This document shows, piece after piece, positions 15,881-24,002 of a stretch of DNA of 61,155 nucleotides. This stretch comes from Bradyrhizobium forestalis (GTDB lineage Bacteria; Pseudomonadota; Alphaproteobacteria; Rhizobiales; Xanthobacteraceae), in contig NZ_PGVG01000044.1 of the NCBI RefSeq assembly GCF_002795245.1, forward strand, positions 1-61,155, given 5' to 3'. Every line of letters starts with the position of its first letter. Position 1 is the stretch's first letter. The notes beneath the pieces are model-generated. The model saw only the letters and a list, made by a program, of their open reading frames with translations, was not told where the DNA came from and ran no database searches. The position numbers and the translations under genes are program-made.

Positions 15881-16924
15881 ATGCGCATCCTGGTCGCGAC
15901 CGACGCCTGGCACCCGCAAGTCAATGGTGTGGTTCGGACGCTGACCAAGCTCGCTGACGCCGGCAAGAGCCTCGGCGTCGAATTCGCGTTCCTGACGCCA
16001 CAATCGTTCCGTACCTTTGCGATGCCGAGCTATCGCGACGTGCGCCTCGCGATGCCGCGTCCGGCGCGGATCGCGAGGTTGATCGAAGAGGCGCGTCCCG
16101 ACAGCATCCACATCGCGACCGAAGGGCCGATCGGCTTGATGGTCCGCCGCTATTGCCGCCAGCGCAAGCTGCCGTTCACGACCAGCTTCCACACCCGTTT
16201 CCCCGAATATGTCCGCGCCCGCGTGCCGGTCCCGGGCTCGCTGATCTGGCGGGCACTCCGGCGATTCCACAGCCCCAGCCGCGCCGTGATGGCGGCGACC
16301 CCTGCGCTCGCGCGCGAATTGACCGAGCGCGGTTTCGACAATGTCGTGCTGTGGCCGCGCGGCGTGGACACAAGGTTGTTCCATCCCCGCGTCATTGATC
16401 TCTGCCTGCCCGCACCCGTGTTCCTGTCGGTCGGCCGGGTCGCGGTGGAGAAGAATCTCGAGGCGTTCCTGGACCTCGACCTGCCCGGCACCAAGGTGGT
16501 CGTCGGCGATGGCCCGGCGCGCGCCTCGCTGGAAGAGGCCTATCCCGATGCGATCTTCCTCGGCGAGAAGCATGGCGAGGAACTGGCGGATATCTATGCG
16601 GCCGCCGACGTCTTCGTGTTCCCCAGCAAGACCGACACCTTCGGCCTGGTCCTGCTGGAAGCGCTCGCCAGCGGCCTGCCGGTGGCGGCCTTCCCCGTGA
16701 AGGGACCCCGCGACGTGATCGGCGATGCGCCGGTCGGCGCGCTCGATCACGATCTGCGCAGCGCCTGCTTCGCCGCGCTCGACATTTCCCGGCAGGATTG
16801 CGTCGCGTTTGCCGCCAACCACACCTGGGAAGCCTCGGCGCGGGTCTTTGTGGCGAGCATTGAGGCGGTCGGGGCGGTGCTGCCCGGCCGGAACGGGGCG
16901 GAACAGCCACGCTTCGTGGCCTAG
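15881..16924 (+). CDS. GT4 family glycosyltransferase (Agt-like)
   Basis: A 347-residue GT-B fold glycosyltransferase. N-terminal motifs are TDAWHPQVNGVVRTL and TSFHTRFPEYV; the C-terminal half has FLSVGRVAVEKNLEAFL and the sugar-nucleotide binding E-x7-E motif in FPSKTDTFGLVLLEALASGL. Close family members include alpha-mannosyl and diacylglycerol glucosyl/glucuronosyl transferases. It is almost certainly co-transcribed with the phosphoesterase at 15055 (13-base gap, GAGGGCCGCCTG before the ATG). Together they fit a lipid-remodelling pair that cleaves phospholipid head groups and puts a sugar on the diacylglycerol. Donor and acceptor cannot be read from sequence. Confidence 0.87.
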   Translation: MRILVATDAWHPQVNGVVRTLTKLADAGKSLGVEFAFLTPQSFRTFAMPSYRDVRLAMPRPARIARLIEEARPDSIHIATEGPIGLMVRRYCRQRKLPFTTSFHTRFPEYVRARVPVPGSLIWRALRRFHSPSRAVMAATPALARELTERGFDNVVLWPRGVDTRLFHPRVIDLCLPAPVFLSVGRVAVEKNLEAFLDLDLPGTKVVVGDGPARASLEEAYPDAIFLGEKHGEELADIYAAADVFVFPSKTDTFGLVLLEALASGLPVAAFPVKGPRDVIGDAPVGALDHDLRSACFAALDISRQDCVAFAANHTWEASARVFVASIEAVGAVLPGRNGAEQPRFVA

Positions 16925-16989
16925 TCGGGAAAAAAACCTCGCACGGAGGTGTCTTGCCCGGGCCTCATCGGCCGCGATAACATTCCGCC

Positions 16990-17973
16990 ATGACCGAACA
17001 GCTCCTCCCGATCGGCCCTGCCGACATCGATGCCGCAGCGCGCGTGATCGCGCCTTACGCCATCCGCACCCCGCTGTTGTCCTTTCCCGTGCTCAACGAG
17101 CGCGTTGGCGCAAAGGTCTTCCTGAAGCCGGAGATGCTCCAGCGCACCGGCTCGTTCAAGTTTCGCGGCGCCTTCAACAAGGTGTTCTCGATCCCACAGG
17201 ACAAGCGCGCCGGCGGCGTCGTTGCGTTCTCCTCCGGCAACCACGCCCAGGGCGTGGCGGCGGCGGCAAAAATCCTCGACATGCAGGCCACCATCGTGAT
17301 GCCCGCGGATGCGCCGCTGTCCAAGCGCGAGCGCACCAAATCCTACGGCGCCGAGGTCGTGCTGTACGATCGCGACAAGGACGACCGCGAAGCGATCTCA
17401 CGCGGCATCGCCGAGAAGCGCGGCGCGACACTTGTAAAACCCTATGACGATCCCTTCGTGATCGCGGGGCAGGGCACCGCCGGCCGCGAGATTGCGGAAG
17501 ACATGGCAACGCTCGGCCTCAGCCCCGACATCGTGGTGGCGCCGGCCTCCGGCGGCGGCCTGATCGCGGGTGTCGCCACGGCGGTGAAGGCGCGCTATCC
17601 GTCAGCCGAGATCGTGGTGGCCGAGCCCGAGGCATTCGACGATCACGGCATCTCACTGACCGCCGGCCATCGCGAGCCGCATCCGCCGGCAGGCCGCACC
17701 ATCTGCGACGCGCTGATGGCCTTGATGCCTGGTGAGATGACCTTTGCGATCAACAGCAAGCTGCTCGCGCGCGGCGTCACGGCGTCCGATGCCGAAGTCG
17801 GCGCGGCTGTTGCATTCGCCTATCGCGAGCTCAAGCTCGTGGTGGAGCCCGGCGGCGCCGTCGGTCTTGCCGCGCTGCTCGCCGGTCGCCTCGACGTCTC
17901 CGGGAAGAACGTCGTCATCGTGCTCTCCGGCGGCAATGTCGATGCGGATCTGTTCGCCGAGCTGGTGGCTTAG
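16990..17973 (+). CDS. Threonine/serine dehydratase, catabolic type
   Basis: A 327-residue fold-type II PLP enzyme. The PLP lysine lies in GSFKFRGAFNK (around residue 58), the phosphate-binding Gly-rich loop is PASGGGLIAG, and the SSGNHAQGVA motif binds the substrate carboxylate. The C-terminal VIVLSGGNVD is typical of TdcB/serine racemase relatives. There is no ACT regulatory domain, so it is the short, catabolic-type form that converts threonine to 2-oxobutyrate or serine to pyruvate; a racemase activity is also possible. It follows the glycosyltransferase by 65 bases and is probably transcribed separately. Confidence 0.88.
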   Translation: MTEQLLPIGPADIDAAARVIAPYAIRTPLLSFPVLNERVGAKVFLKPEMLQRTGSFKFRGAFNKVFSIPQDKRAGGVVAFSSGNHAQGVAAAAKILDMQATIVMPADAPLSKRERTKSYGAEVVLYDRDKDDREAISRGIAEKRGATLVKPYDDPFVIAGQGTAGREIAEDMATLGLSPDIVVAPASGGGLIAGVATAVKARYPSAEIVVAEPEAFDDHGISLTAGHREPHPPAGRTICDALMALMPGEMTFAINSKLLARGVTASDAEVGAAVAFAYRELKLVVEPGGAVGLAALLAGRLDVSGKNVVIVLSGGNVDADLFAELVA

Positions 17974-17975
17974 CC

Positions 17976-18080
17976 GTCATTCCGGGGCTCGCGAAGCGAG
18001 AGCCCGGAATCCATTTCCCCACCGTCTCTGCCGCACAATGGATTCCGGGCCTGCGCCTCACGGCGCATCCCGGAATGACA
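17976..18080. repeat. Palindromic intergenic repeat, GTCATTCCGGG family
   Basis: Arms GTCATTCCGGG (17976-17986) and CCCGGAATGAC (18069-18079) are perfect reverse complements; inner palindromes include GGCTCGCGAAGCGAGAGCC and GGAATCCAT/ATGGATTCC. A remnant of the same family lies at about 38098-38135, and a relative is at 50991. Confidence 0.9.
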
Positions 18081-18097
18081 AGAACTGACATGAAGAA

Positions 18098-18123
18098 GGG
18101 GCAGAGCGTCGCCGCTCTGCCCC
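18098..18123 (-). terminator. Terminator for the metacaspase gene
   Basis: GGGGCAGAGCG (18098-18108) pairs perfectly with CGCTCTGCCCC (18113-18123) over a four-base loop. On the minus strand the hairpin is followed by TTCTT. It lies 27 bases beyond the stop codon of the gene at 18150. Confidence 0.85.
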
Positions 18124-18149
18124 TGTGTCGTGTGCGTATTACAGCCTGG

Positions 18150-19895
18150 TCAGTGCATGAAGCCGCCGCGACGGTTGCCGCCGCCGTTCATGCTCGGCGC
18201 CTGGTTCATCGACTGCCGAAAGTTGTTGTTGCTGTTGACCGTGCGGTTCGGCACCGTGTTGAGCTGCGGACGGTTGTTCTGCACGTTGTTCTGCACCTGC
18301 ACCTTGTTCACCGGGTTGTTGTTGGGCTTCACGATGCCGGTGTTGCCGTTGTTGATGCGGATCGGCTGGTTCTGCGTCTGAACATTGACCGGCTTCACGT
18401 CGACCTTCGTGCCGCCTTTGCCGACATTCACCGGCATGCTCACGATCTTGCCAGAAGAGCCGTTGGCCGTGCCGGCATTATCGCCGCCGCTCTGCGGATT
18501 ATTGGTCGCAGGCAGTGTCACGATCTTGCTGATGCCGCCCTTGCCGTTGGTCGGCGCGGGCAGGTTGACGATCTGGCCGCCATTGCCGGGCTTGCCGATG
18601 ACGTTGCCGTCGACCGGTTTCTGCACGAGCGGCAGATTGCCGTTCACCTGCGCGCCATTACCCTGCTGCAGCGGCATGTATTTGGGCTGGCCGAGATTGC
18701 CGATCTTGATGGTGGGGGCAATGGTCTGCGGCGCCAGGAACTTGGTCGCCTGCATCAGGGGGATCTGCTTCGGCTGCGTCTGCAGCTTCAGCGCGACCTG
18801 CGCATAGGGGCTATTACCGTAGCTGTCATAGAAGCTCTTGTAGGCAAGCGGCGAGTTGGCGAGCACCGCCTTGTGCCAGGCCTGCGAGATCAGGAGGTTC
18901 TTGAGCAGCCAGCGGATGTGGTCGCACAGCGGGTCGTGCGGATACATCTGGATGAACTCCTGATAATATTCCGGACGGCCCTCGGACACGACGTAGTCAT
19001 AGGCCTGGCGCGTCGAGCGGCTCGGCAGGTTGGAGGCCATCTGCACGACCGGCGCATTCACGGGCGCACGGTTGGCGGCAACCGCGGTGTTACCGAAGAA
19101 GGTGAAGTCGCTCGTCAGCGACGAGCTCTCCCACGGGATCTGCGCGCCGCTGGTGGTCTGGTTGACCTGCAGGCGCACGCGCTTGAACAGCTGCTCGATC
19201 GGCACGTTGGGCTCACGCGCGACGTTCAGGAAGGCCTGCGTGTAAGGGCTGTGGCCATTGGTGCCGTCGAGCGCCTCGGCGCCCGGCGCGGTCGAGTAGC
19301 CGACGATCGAGCCGTTCGGCGCATCGACGATGGCAAGGCCCCGGCCGGCGTCGTTGACCTGGGGGAAGGGGTTGTTGCGGCAGGCATCGAGGATGACGAT
19401 GCGCATGCGGCTCGGGATCGTCTCCAGCGTCGACATCACGTCGACGAGACGCACCGAATTGTTGACGAGCTCGGCCGGGCTGGACACTTTGGCGTCGACG
19501 GGAACGAGATAGTTCTCGCCGGCGAGCTGCACGCCGTGACCGGCGTAATAGACCATCGCCACCGTGTTCGGACCGCGCGAGGCGACCTTGGCGGAAAAGT
19601 CCTGGACGACGCGCAGCATGTCGTTCTGGGTCAGATCGGTCGCGGCGACCACCTCGAAGCCGGCGGAGTTCAGGAACTGCGCCATCGATTGCGCGTCATC
19701 GTCGGGGTTCGCAAGTTGCGGCGCGTTCTGGTAGTTCGCATTGCCGATCACCAGCGCCACCCGCTGCTCCGGGCCTTGCAGCGCGGCGGGAGCCGGCTGG
19801 GCCGGGGCGACTTGCGCGGAAACGGGCCCGCAGGCGAAGCCGAACAGGCTTCCCAGGAGGCTAGCCGTCATCAGGAAAGGCTTTAGGTGGAACAT
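18150..19895 (-). CDS. Secreted caspase-family (metacaspase-like, C14) protein
   Basis: A 581-residue protein with a signal peptide ending near VSA (residue 27), a p20-type caspase fold from about 43 to 275, and a long low-complexity tail. The fold starts with RVALVIGNANYQN; the catalytic dyad is intact, with His120 in YYAGHGVQ and Cys172 in ILDACRNNPF. A middle region (about 300-390) is Tyr-rich (YDYVVSEGRPEYYQEFIQMY). The tail from about 400 is rich in Asn, Gln, Gly, Pro and Val and ends in Asn/Gly-rich sequence. The start at 19895 has AGAGGAG six bases upstream. Bacterial type I metacaspases (orthocaspases) cleave after Arg or Lys; a processed periplasmic role is inferred. It is divergent from the RbsD/FucU gene and has its own terminator. 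Confidence 0.9.
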   Translation of the reverse strand: MFHLKPFLMTASLLGSLFGFACGPVSAQVAPAQPAPAALQGPEQRVALVIGNANYQNAPQLANPDDDAQSMAQFLNSAGFEVVAATDLTQNDMLRVVQDFSAKVASRGPNTVAMVYYAGHGVQLAGENYLVPVDAKVSSPAELVNNSVRLVDVMSTLETIPSRMRIVILDACRNNPFPQVNDAGRGLAIVDAPNGSIVGYSTAPGAEALDGTNGHSPYTQAFLNVAREPNVPIEQLFKRVRLQVNQTTSGAQIPWESSSLTSDFTFFGNTAVAANRAPVNAPVVQMASNLPSRSTRQAYDYVVSEGRPEYYQEFIQMYPHDPLCDHIRWLLKNLLISQAWHKAVLANSPLAYKSFYDSYGNSPYAQVALKLQTQPKQIPLMQATKFLAPQTIAPTIKIGNLGQPKYMPLQQGNGAQVNGNLPLVQKPVDGNVIGKPGNGGQIVNLPAPTNGKGGISKIVTLPATNNPQSGGDNAGTANGSSGKIVSMPVNVGKGGTKVDVKPVNVQTQNQPIRINNGNTGIVKPNNNPVNKVQVQNNVQNNRPQLNTVPNRTVNSNNNFRQSMNQAPSMNGGGNRRGGFMH

Positions 19896-19996
19896 GGCGT
19901 GCTCCTCTGGCACTCATCTCGATGGGAGATTGGTTGCGAGGAAGCCTGACCGCGTTCGAGCTTGCGGTCCGTGATCCCTATCACCATGGCGGCGGA

Positions 19997-20012
19997 CGTG
20001 ATCTGAATCACG
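19997..20012. promoter_or_regulatory. CRP/FNR-like palindrome between metacaspase and rbsD/fucU genes
   Basis: CGTGATCTGAATCACG is a perfect 6-4-6 palindrome of the GTGA-N6-TCAC type bound by CRP/FNR-family regulators. It lies 102 bases upstream of the metacaspase start and 41 bases upstream of the rbsD/fucU start, so it could control either or both. A GGAAC at 20016-20020 with CGAT 17 bases on is only a partial match to an EcfG promoter. Confidence 0.4.
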
Positions 20013-20052
20013 CTTGGAACCTGCTATGGTGAGCGATCGATTGGGAGGACAC

Positions 20053-20496
20053 ATGCTGAAATCGATCGATCCGATCCTGACGCCCGACCTGCTCTGGCTG
20101 CTCGCCGCGATGGGGCACGGCGACGACCTCGTTTTCGTCGATGCCAACCACCCGGCCACCCGCATCGCGCAGAGCACCGCATCACAGCGCCTGATCCAGC
20201 TGCCGGGCATGAGCATGGAGGTCGCCATCCGCGCCATCATGTCGGTCTATCCGCTCGACGATTTCGATCCCGATCCGGTGCGTGTGATGATGCCGGTCGA
20301 CGATCCCGACCGCGTGCCCGAGGTGCAGCGCGCGGTGCTGGCGGAGATCGCTCGGGCCGCCGGGCGCGCCATCACGCCCGGCAAGCTTGCGCGTCCGGAT
20401 TTTTATCGCGCGGCAGGGGCGGGTTTCGGCGTGGTGCAGGTCGGCGACAGCAGGGGCTATGGCTGCTTCCTGATCAGGAAGGGCGTGATCAGCTAG
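20053..20496 (+). CDS. RbsD/FucU family sugar mutarotase-like protein
   Basis: A 147-residue protein of the RbsD/FucU fold, which interconverts anomers of ribose or fucose. Family features are MLKSIDPILTPDLLWLLAAM at the N terminus with GHGDDLVFVDANHPA right after it (His21 and Asp24-25 region), and the C-terminal GYGCFLIRKGV. GGGAGGAC just before the ATG at 20053 fixes the start. It is a solitary gene with no sugar transporter or kinase beside it, so the substrate is open; the LTPDLLWLLA-MGHGD form is closer to FucU. Confidence 0.88.
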   Translation: MLKSIDPILTPDLLWLLAAMGHGDDLVFVDANHPATRIAQSTASQRLIQLPGMSMEVAIRAIMSVYPLDDFDPDPVRVMMPVDDPDRVPEVQRAVLAEIARAAGRAITPGKLARPDFYRAAGAGFGVVQVGDSRGYGCFLIRKGVIS

Positions 20497-20633
20497 CGGG
20501 GCTGCGTTCGATCGACGCACCGCTGGATGCAAAGCGGATGCGATCTCGTGTGCGATGATCCCGCACATGGCGACCTTCAGCCAGCACTCGAATTTGAATG
20601 GCCTTCTCGCATCCGCCTGTCTATGGTCGATCC

Positions 20634-20993
20634 ATGCCTCGCCTTGTGTGTCTATTCGTTGCCATCACCCTGTCGCTGCTGCCCACTGTCGCACCCGCTG
20701 AGCCCGTGCAAAAGCGTCCCAAGCCGGTCTGGAAGGGCTACGGTTTTCTGCCGGGCTATCGTCAGCCGCTGAGCAACAGCATTCCGCTCTACAAGCAGAA
20801 GGACGCCATGCGCCGCCTGTCGCGCGCCGACCGGCGCCACTGGTACATCGACCCGGTTCCGCAATATTACCGCTGGGATGGCGAGTGGCACTATTTCGGC
20901 CGTCCCGGCTTCAACGGCGGCCGCTACAATGGCGGCAGCTTCGGGCCGTGCTGGACGCGCACACCGATCGGGCCGATCTGGAATTGCGGATGA
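20634..20993 (+). CDS. Small secreted protein of unknown function
   Basis: A 119-residue protein with a signal peptide (MPRLVCLFVAITLSLLPTVA, then PA) and a mature part rich in Pro, Tyr, Trp, Gly and Arg: GYGFLPGYRQ, YIDPVPQYYRWDGEWHYFGR, and a Gly/Asn-rich end with two Cys (GPCWTRT, WNCG). The two cysteines could form a disulfide in the periplasm. I do not recognise a characterised family, though similar short Tyr/Trp-rich secreted proteins are common in Bradyrhizobium. The start is chosen for the signal peptide. Confidence 0.7.
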   Translation: MPRLVCLFVAITLSLLPTVAPAEPVQKRPKPVWKGYGFLPGYRQPLSNSIPLYKQKDAMRRLSRADRRHWYIDPVPQYYRWDGEWHYFGRPGFNGGRYNGGSFGPCWTRTPIGPIWNCG

Positions 20994-21033
20994 GGGGCTG
21001 ATCGCGCCGTCATCATGGGTACTCATCCATCAC

Positions 21034-21162
21034 CGTCACCCTGAGGCGCTCGCCTCTTCGGCGAGCCTCGAAGGGCGACGGCCCGGCTGCATCGGGGCCA
21101 TTCATCCTTCGAGGCTCCCCGCACGACGCTGCGCATCGTGCGCCTCGCGCCTCAGGATGACG
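21034..21162. repeat. Palindromic repeat, CCTGAGGCGC family
   Basis: CGTCACCCTGAGGCGC at the left and GCGCCTCAGGATGACG at the right are near-perfect reverse complements. Inner palindromes are CGCCTCTTCGGCG, CCTCGAAGG/CCTTCGAGG, and GCACGACGCTGCGCATCGTG. I see only this copy in the window. Confidence 0.85.
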
Positions 21163-21211
21163 GAGTTAACGGTTGGCTTGATGGTGAGAGGGTGTGCGCG
21201 TCGTTCTCGCG

Positions 21212-21358
21212 CTCGTGCCCCGGACGCAGCGCAGCGTCTCCCTGGCGATGCGAAGCATCGTCCAGTTCGACGGTGCGCTGCAGAGCCGGGGCCCATGTTG
21301 CAGGGGAGTTTGCGGCCTCTGGGTTCCGGCTCCGCGCTTCGCTTGTCCGGGACACGAG
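21212..21358. repeat. Palindromic repeat, CTCGTGCCCCGGAC family (copy 1)
   Basis: Arms CTCGTGCCCCGGAC and GTCCGGGACACGAG enclose GCAGCGCAGCGTCTCCCTGG, CGATGCGAAGCATCGTCCAG, and a CAGAGCCGGGGCCCAT block. The same blocks, partly in reversed order, occur at 27957-28096 and 60597-60795. Confidence 0.85.
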
Positions 21359-21368
21359 AGTTGAGGCC

Positions 21369-22724
21369 TTACGAAAAGAACGCGATCTTCTCGGCCTGGG
21401 TCATGCGGCGGATGGGGGCGAGCGGGTCGTTGGCCGGTGCGCGGGGTTTTTGCAAGATGCCGCTGGCGAGGATGGTGGCGCCGAGCGAGGGCTCGGGCAA
21501 GGGCGCAGGCAGGGGCGAGGGCATCGGCAGCGTCGCGGTCGGCGCTGCCGCGAATGTTGCCGTGGCCGCCATGGCCGGGGCCTGCTGCTCCATCACTTCG
21601 GCGGCGGCTTCCGCGATGGCGTCGGTGAGGCGCGCGAGCGAGTCCATCGCGATCGGCGCGTCGGCGGGGGACTCTTCAGTGACGATCGGCTCAGCTGCGA
21701 TCGGTTCCGGCAGCGCGGCGGCAACGGGCGTTGCGATGTCCGAGGCCATCGGTTCCGGCGTTGGCGCGACCGTCTCGACCGGCTCGATGATCTCGTCGAA
21801 ATCAGGATCAGGCGCGGCCATCTCCATCGCGATGGCCTCGAGGATGGCTTCGTCCTCGGCTTCCGCAGCGGCGTCGAGCGAGAACTCGTCGCTTGCCTCG
21901 GTCAAGGCGGCCGCTTCAGTGGCCGGCTCTTCAAACGAGACACCTTCGAGCTCGGCATCATCAGGCATGACATGGTCGAGCGCTGCGTCTTCGGCGGCCG
22001 CGTCCATGGCCTGCTCGGCAATGGCGGCGGTCTCAGTGACGGCGGCTGCTTCGACCTCGGGAGCTGCTGCGATCTCCTGCTGCGTCTCCGTAAAAGCCAG
22101 GGGTGCTTCGCTGGCCATCGCCGCGGGCGCCGTCTCGACAGGCGAGGCTTCTGCGACGGACGATGACGCCTCCTGCGGCGTTGCGCCGCCGCCGTCGAGC
22201 TGCTCGACCCGATCCTTCAGCAGATCGAACGCAGCCTTGAGCTCGACGCGAGGATCGAGGGTCGAGATCTGTCCGCAGGCGGTCTCGATCGAAGCGAGCT
22301 GCGAATCAATGAGGTCGCAGATTCGCCCGTCGGCGCCGATCTCGCGCCAGCGCCAGGAGATCTCCTTGATGATGCGCACCCCGCGCGGGATCGGCGCGAG
22401 GCTGGCCTCGATCGCGGCGGGATCGAACGCTGCGAGTGCGATCGTCTCGGCCTCGCGAATGGCGCGGCGAATCTCGACCAGCGCCTCGGGCAGGCGATCC
22501 TCGACGACGGGTTGCCGCTGTGCCGCAAGGGTTTCTTCGATTCTGGCGACCGCGTCGAGCACCATGCTTGTGTCGGCATTGCGGTTGCGCTTGGCGTATT
22601 CGCCGAGGAACCAGCGGCCGCGCGCGGTCTCCATGAAGGCTTCGCGGATCGCGTCGTAATCCTGCTCGTTCGGCTCGGCCGCGCGGGCAGACATGGGCGA
22701 GAGGGCGAATGCTTCGTTGGCCAT
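21369..22724 (-). CDS. Ala/Glu-rich acidic protein of unknown function
   Basis: A 451-residue soluble protein. The N-terminal 170 residues look folded and helical, with a conserved-looking motif YDAIREAFMETARGRWFLGE followed by YAKRNRNADTSMVLDAVARI. Residues about 185-405 are low-complexity, dominated by Ala, Glu, Pro and acidic residues, as in flexible linkers of polar scaffold proteins. The last 20 residues, beginning NDPLAPIRRM and ending TQAEKIAFFS, resemble a short docking peptide. I cannot name the family; a chemotaxis or cell-pole role would be a guess. The ATG at 22724 is chosen because the longer frame starts in the divergent promoter region. It is divergent from the MFS gene with 75 bases between starts. 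Confidence 0.7.
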   Translation of the reverse strand: MANEAFALSPMSARAAEPNEQDYDAIREAFMETARGRWFLGEYAKRNRNADTSMVLDAVARIEETLAAQRQPVVEDRLPEALVEIRRAIREAETIALAAFDPAAIEASLAPIPRGVRIIKEISWRWREIGADGRICDLIDSQLASIETACGQISTLDPRVELKAAFDLLKDRVEQLDGGGATPQEASSSVAEASPVETAPAAMASEAPLAFTETQQEIAAAPEVEAAAVTETAAIAEQAMDAAAEDAALDHVMPDDAELEGVSFEEPATEAAALTEASDEFSLDAAAEAEDEAILEAIAMEMAAPDPDFDEIIEPVETVAPTPEPMASDIATPVAAALPEPIAAEPIVTEESPADAPIAMDSLARLTDAIAEAAAEVMEQQAPAMAATATFAAAPTATLPMPSPLPAPLPEPSLGATILASGILQKPRAPANDPLAPIRRMTQAEKIAFFS

Positions 22725-22799
22725 GACAATCTCGTCGCGCAAATCAGTGCGCGTTACTGTAACGATCACCACGATATCGACCGAATCGCAATTGGTTTG

Positions 22800-24002
22800 A
22801 TGCAATCCGAATCACAAATCCCCATCGCGGCAGCGAAGAAGCGGCGATTCGCCGTGAACCTCGCTGTGTTCTATTCGGCCTTCTTCGCGGTTCTGGGCAC
22901 GCATATGCCGTTCTTCCCGGTGTGGCTGAAGGCGATCGGCGTGGACGCGGCCTGGATCGGCCTCATCAACGCGCTGCCGGCGATCACGCGCTTCACCACG
23001 CTGCCGCAGGTCACGGCCTTTGCCGAAAAGCGACATGCCATTCGCGCCGGCATCATGGTGTCGGTGCTGGCGACGGCGATCGGATTTTCGGCCGTCGGCC
23101 TGCTGCAGCAGCAGCCGCCGCTGGCGCTGTTCCTGATCTACGCGCTGACTTGCATCATATGGACGCCGACGATGCCGCTGACCGACGCCTACGCGCTGCG
23201 CGGCGTTGCCCGCTACGGGCTCGACTACGGACCGTTGCGGCTGTGGGGCTCAGCCGCGTTTGCGGCCGGCTCGCTCGCCTGCGGCTATCTCGTCGACGTC
23301 ATCGCACCGCGCGACCTGATCTGGGTCATCGTGGCGTGGGCCGTCGTTGCGGTTCTCGCCAGCCTGCTGCTTCAGCCGCTCGACGATCTCGGGCGGAGGA
23401 CGCCGGAGAGGCATGCCGGCAAGGCGCTGCTGCGCGATGCCGGCTTCTGGGCCGTGATCGCATCGGCGGCGTTGATCCAGAGCAGCCACATCGCCTTTTA
23501 CACCTTCTCGGCCATCAACTGGCAGCTGCGTGGCATCAGCGGGCTGACCATCGCGGCGCTGTGGACGCTGGGCGTGATCGCCGAGATCGTGGTGTTCGCG
23601 CTGTCGCCGCGCTTCTCGCTGCATCCGTCCACGCTGATGGCGATCGGGGGCTTGAGCGCCGTGCTGCGCTGGATCGTCACCGCCAGCGAGCCGCCGCTCG
23701 CGCTGCTCGCGATCGCCCAGCTCGGCCATGGCTTCAGCTTCGGCATGACCATCCTCGGCACCATGAATCTGCTGGTGCAGCGTGTGCCCTCGCATCAGAT
23801 CGCGCGCGGGCAGGGCTATTATGCCGCCTGCAACGGGCTGCTCGGCGCAACAACGTCGATCGCCTCAGGCGCGATCTATGCCCGCATCGGTGATGGCGTC
23901 TATTACGTCATGGCCGCGATGGCCGCTGCCGGTGCCATTCTGATCTGGTCGGCGCGGCATCGGCTGATCGCTCATCCCCAGAGCGAGGCGTCCGGCGGAT
24001 AG
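22800..24002 (+). CDS. MFS transporter, HcaT/PPP-type
   Basis: A 400-residue protein with 12 predicted membrane helices. The features FYSAFFAVLGTHMPFFPVWL, GLDYGPLRLWGSAAFAAGSL and the later GLLGATTSIASGAIYARIGD match the MFS_1-like group that includes the E. coli 3-phenylpropionate carrier HcaT. The substrate is not predictable. No ribosome binding site is obvious before the ATG at 22800, but the helix pattern requires a start close to it. The 3' end overlaps the convergent epimerase gene by 31 bases, so the two may interfere with each other's expression or share a terminator-free junction. Confidence 0.87.
   Translation: MQSESQIPIAAAKKRRFAVNLAVFYSAFFAVLGTHMPFFPVWLKAIGVDAAWIGLINALPAITRFTTLPQVTAFAEKRHAIRAGIMVSVLATAIGFSAVGLLQQQPPLALFLIYALTCIIWTPTMPLTDAYALRGVARYGLDYGPLRLWGSAAFAAGSLACGYLVDVIAPRDLIWVIVAWAVVAVLASLLLQPLDDLGRRTPERHAGKALLRDAGFWAVIASAALIQSSHIAFYTFSAINWQLRGISGLTIAALWTLGVIAEIVVFALSPRFSLHPSTLMAIGGLSAVLRWIVTASEPPLALLAIAQLGHGFSFGMTILGTMNLLVQRVPSHQIARGQGYYAACNGLLGATTSIASGAIYARIGDGVYYVMAAMAAAGAILIWSARHRLIAHPQSEASGG

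Larger units (their letters stand above)
20994..21368. other. Gene-free stretch filled by two different repeats
   Basis: The interval contains two unrelated palindromic elements, 21034-21162 and 21212-21358, and little else. No convincing gene lies here. Confidence 0.75.

Noticed and set aside
20016..20041. EcfG promoter before the RbsD/FucU gene
   Set aside because: GGAAC is present but the downstream element reads CGAT and leaves only 12 bases to the start codon; too weak to call.
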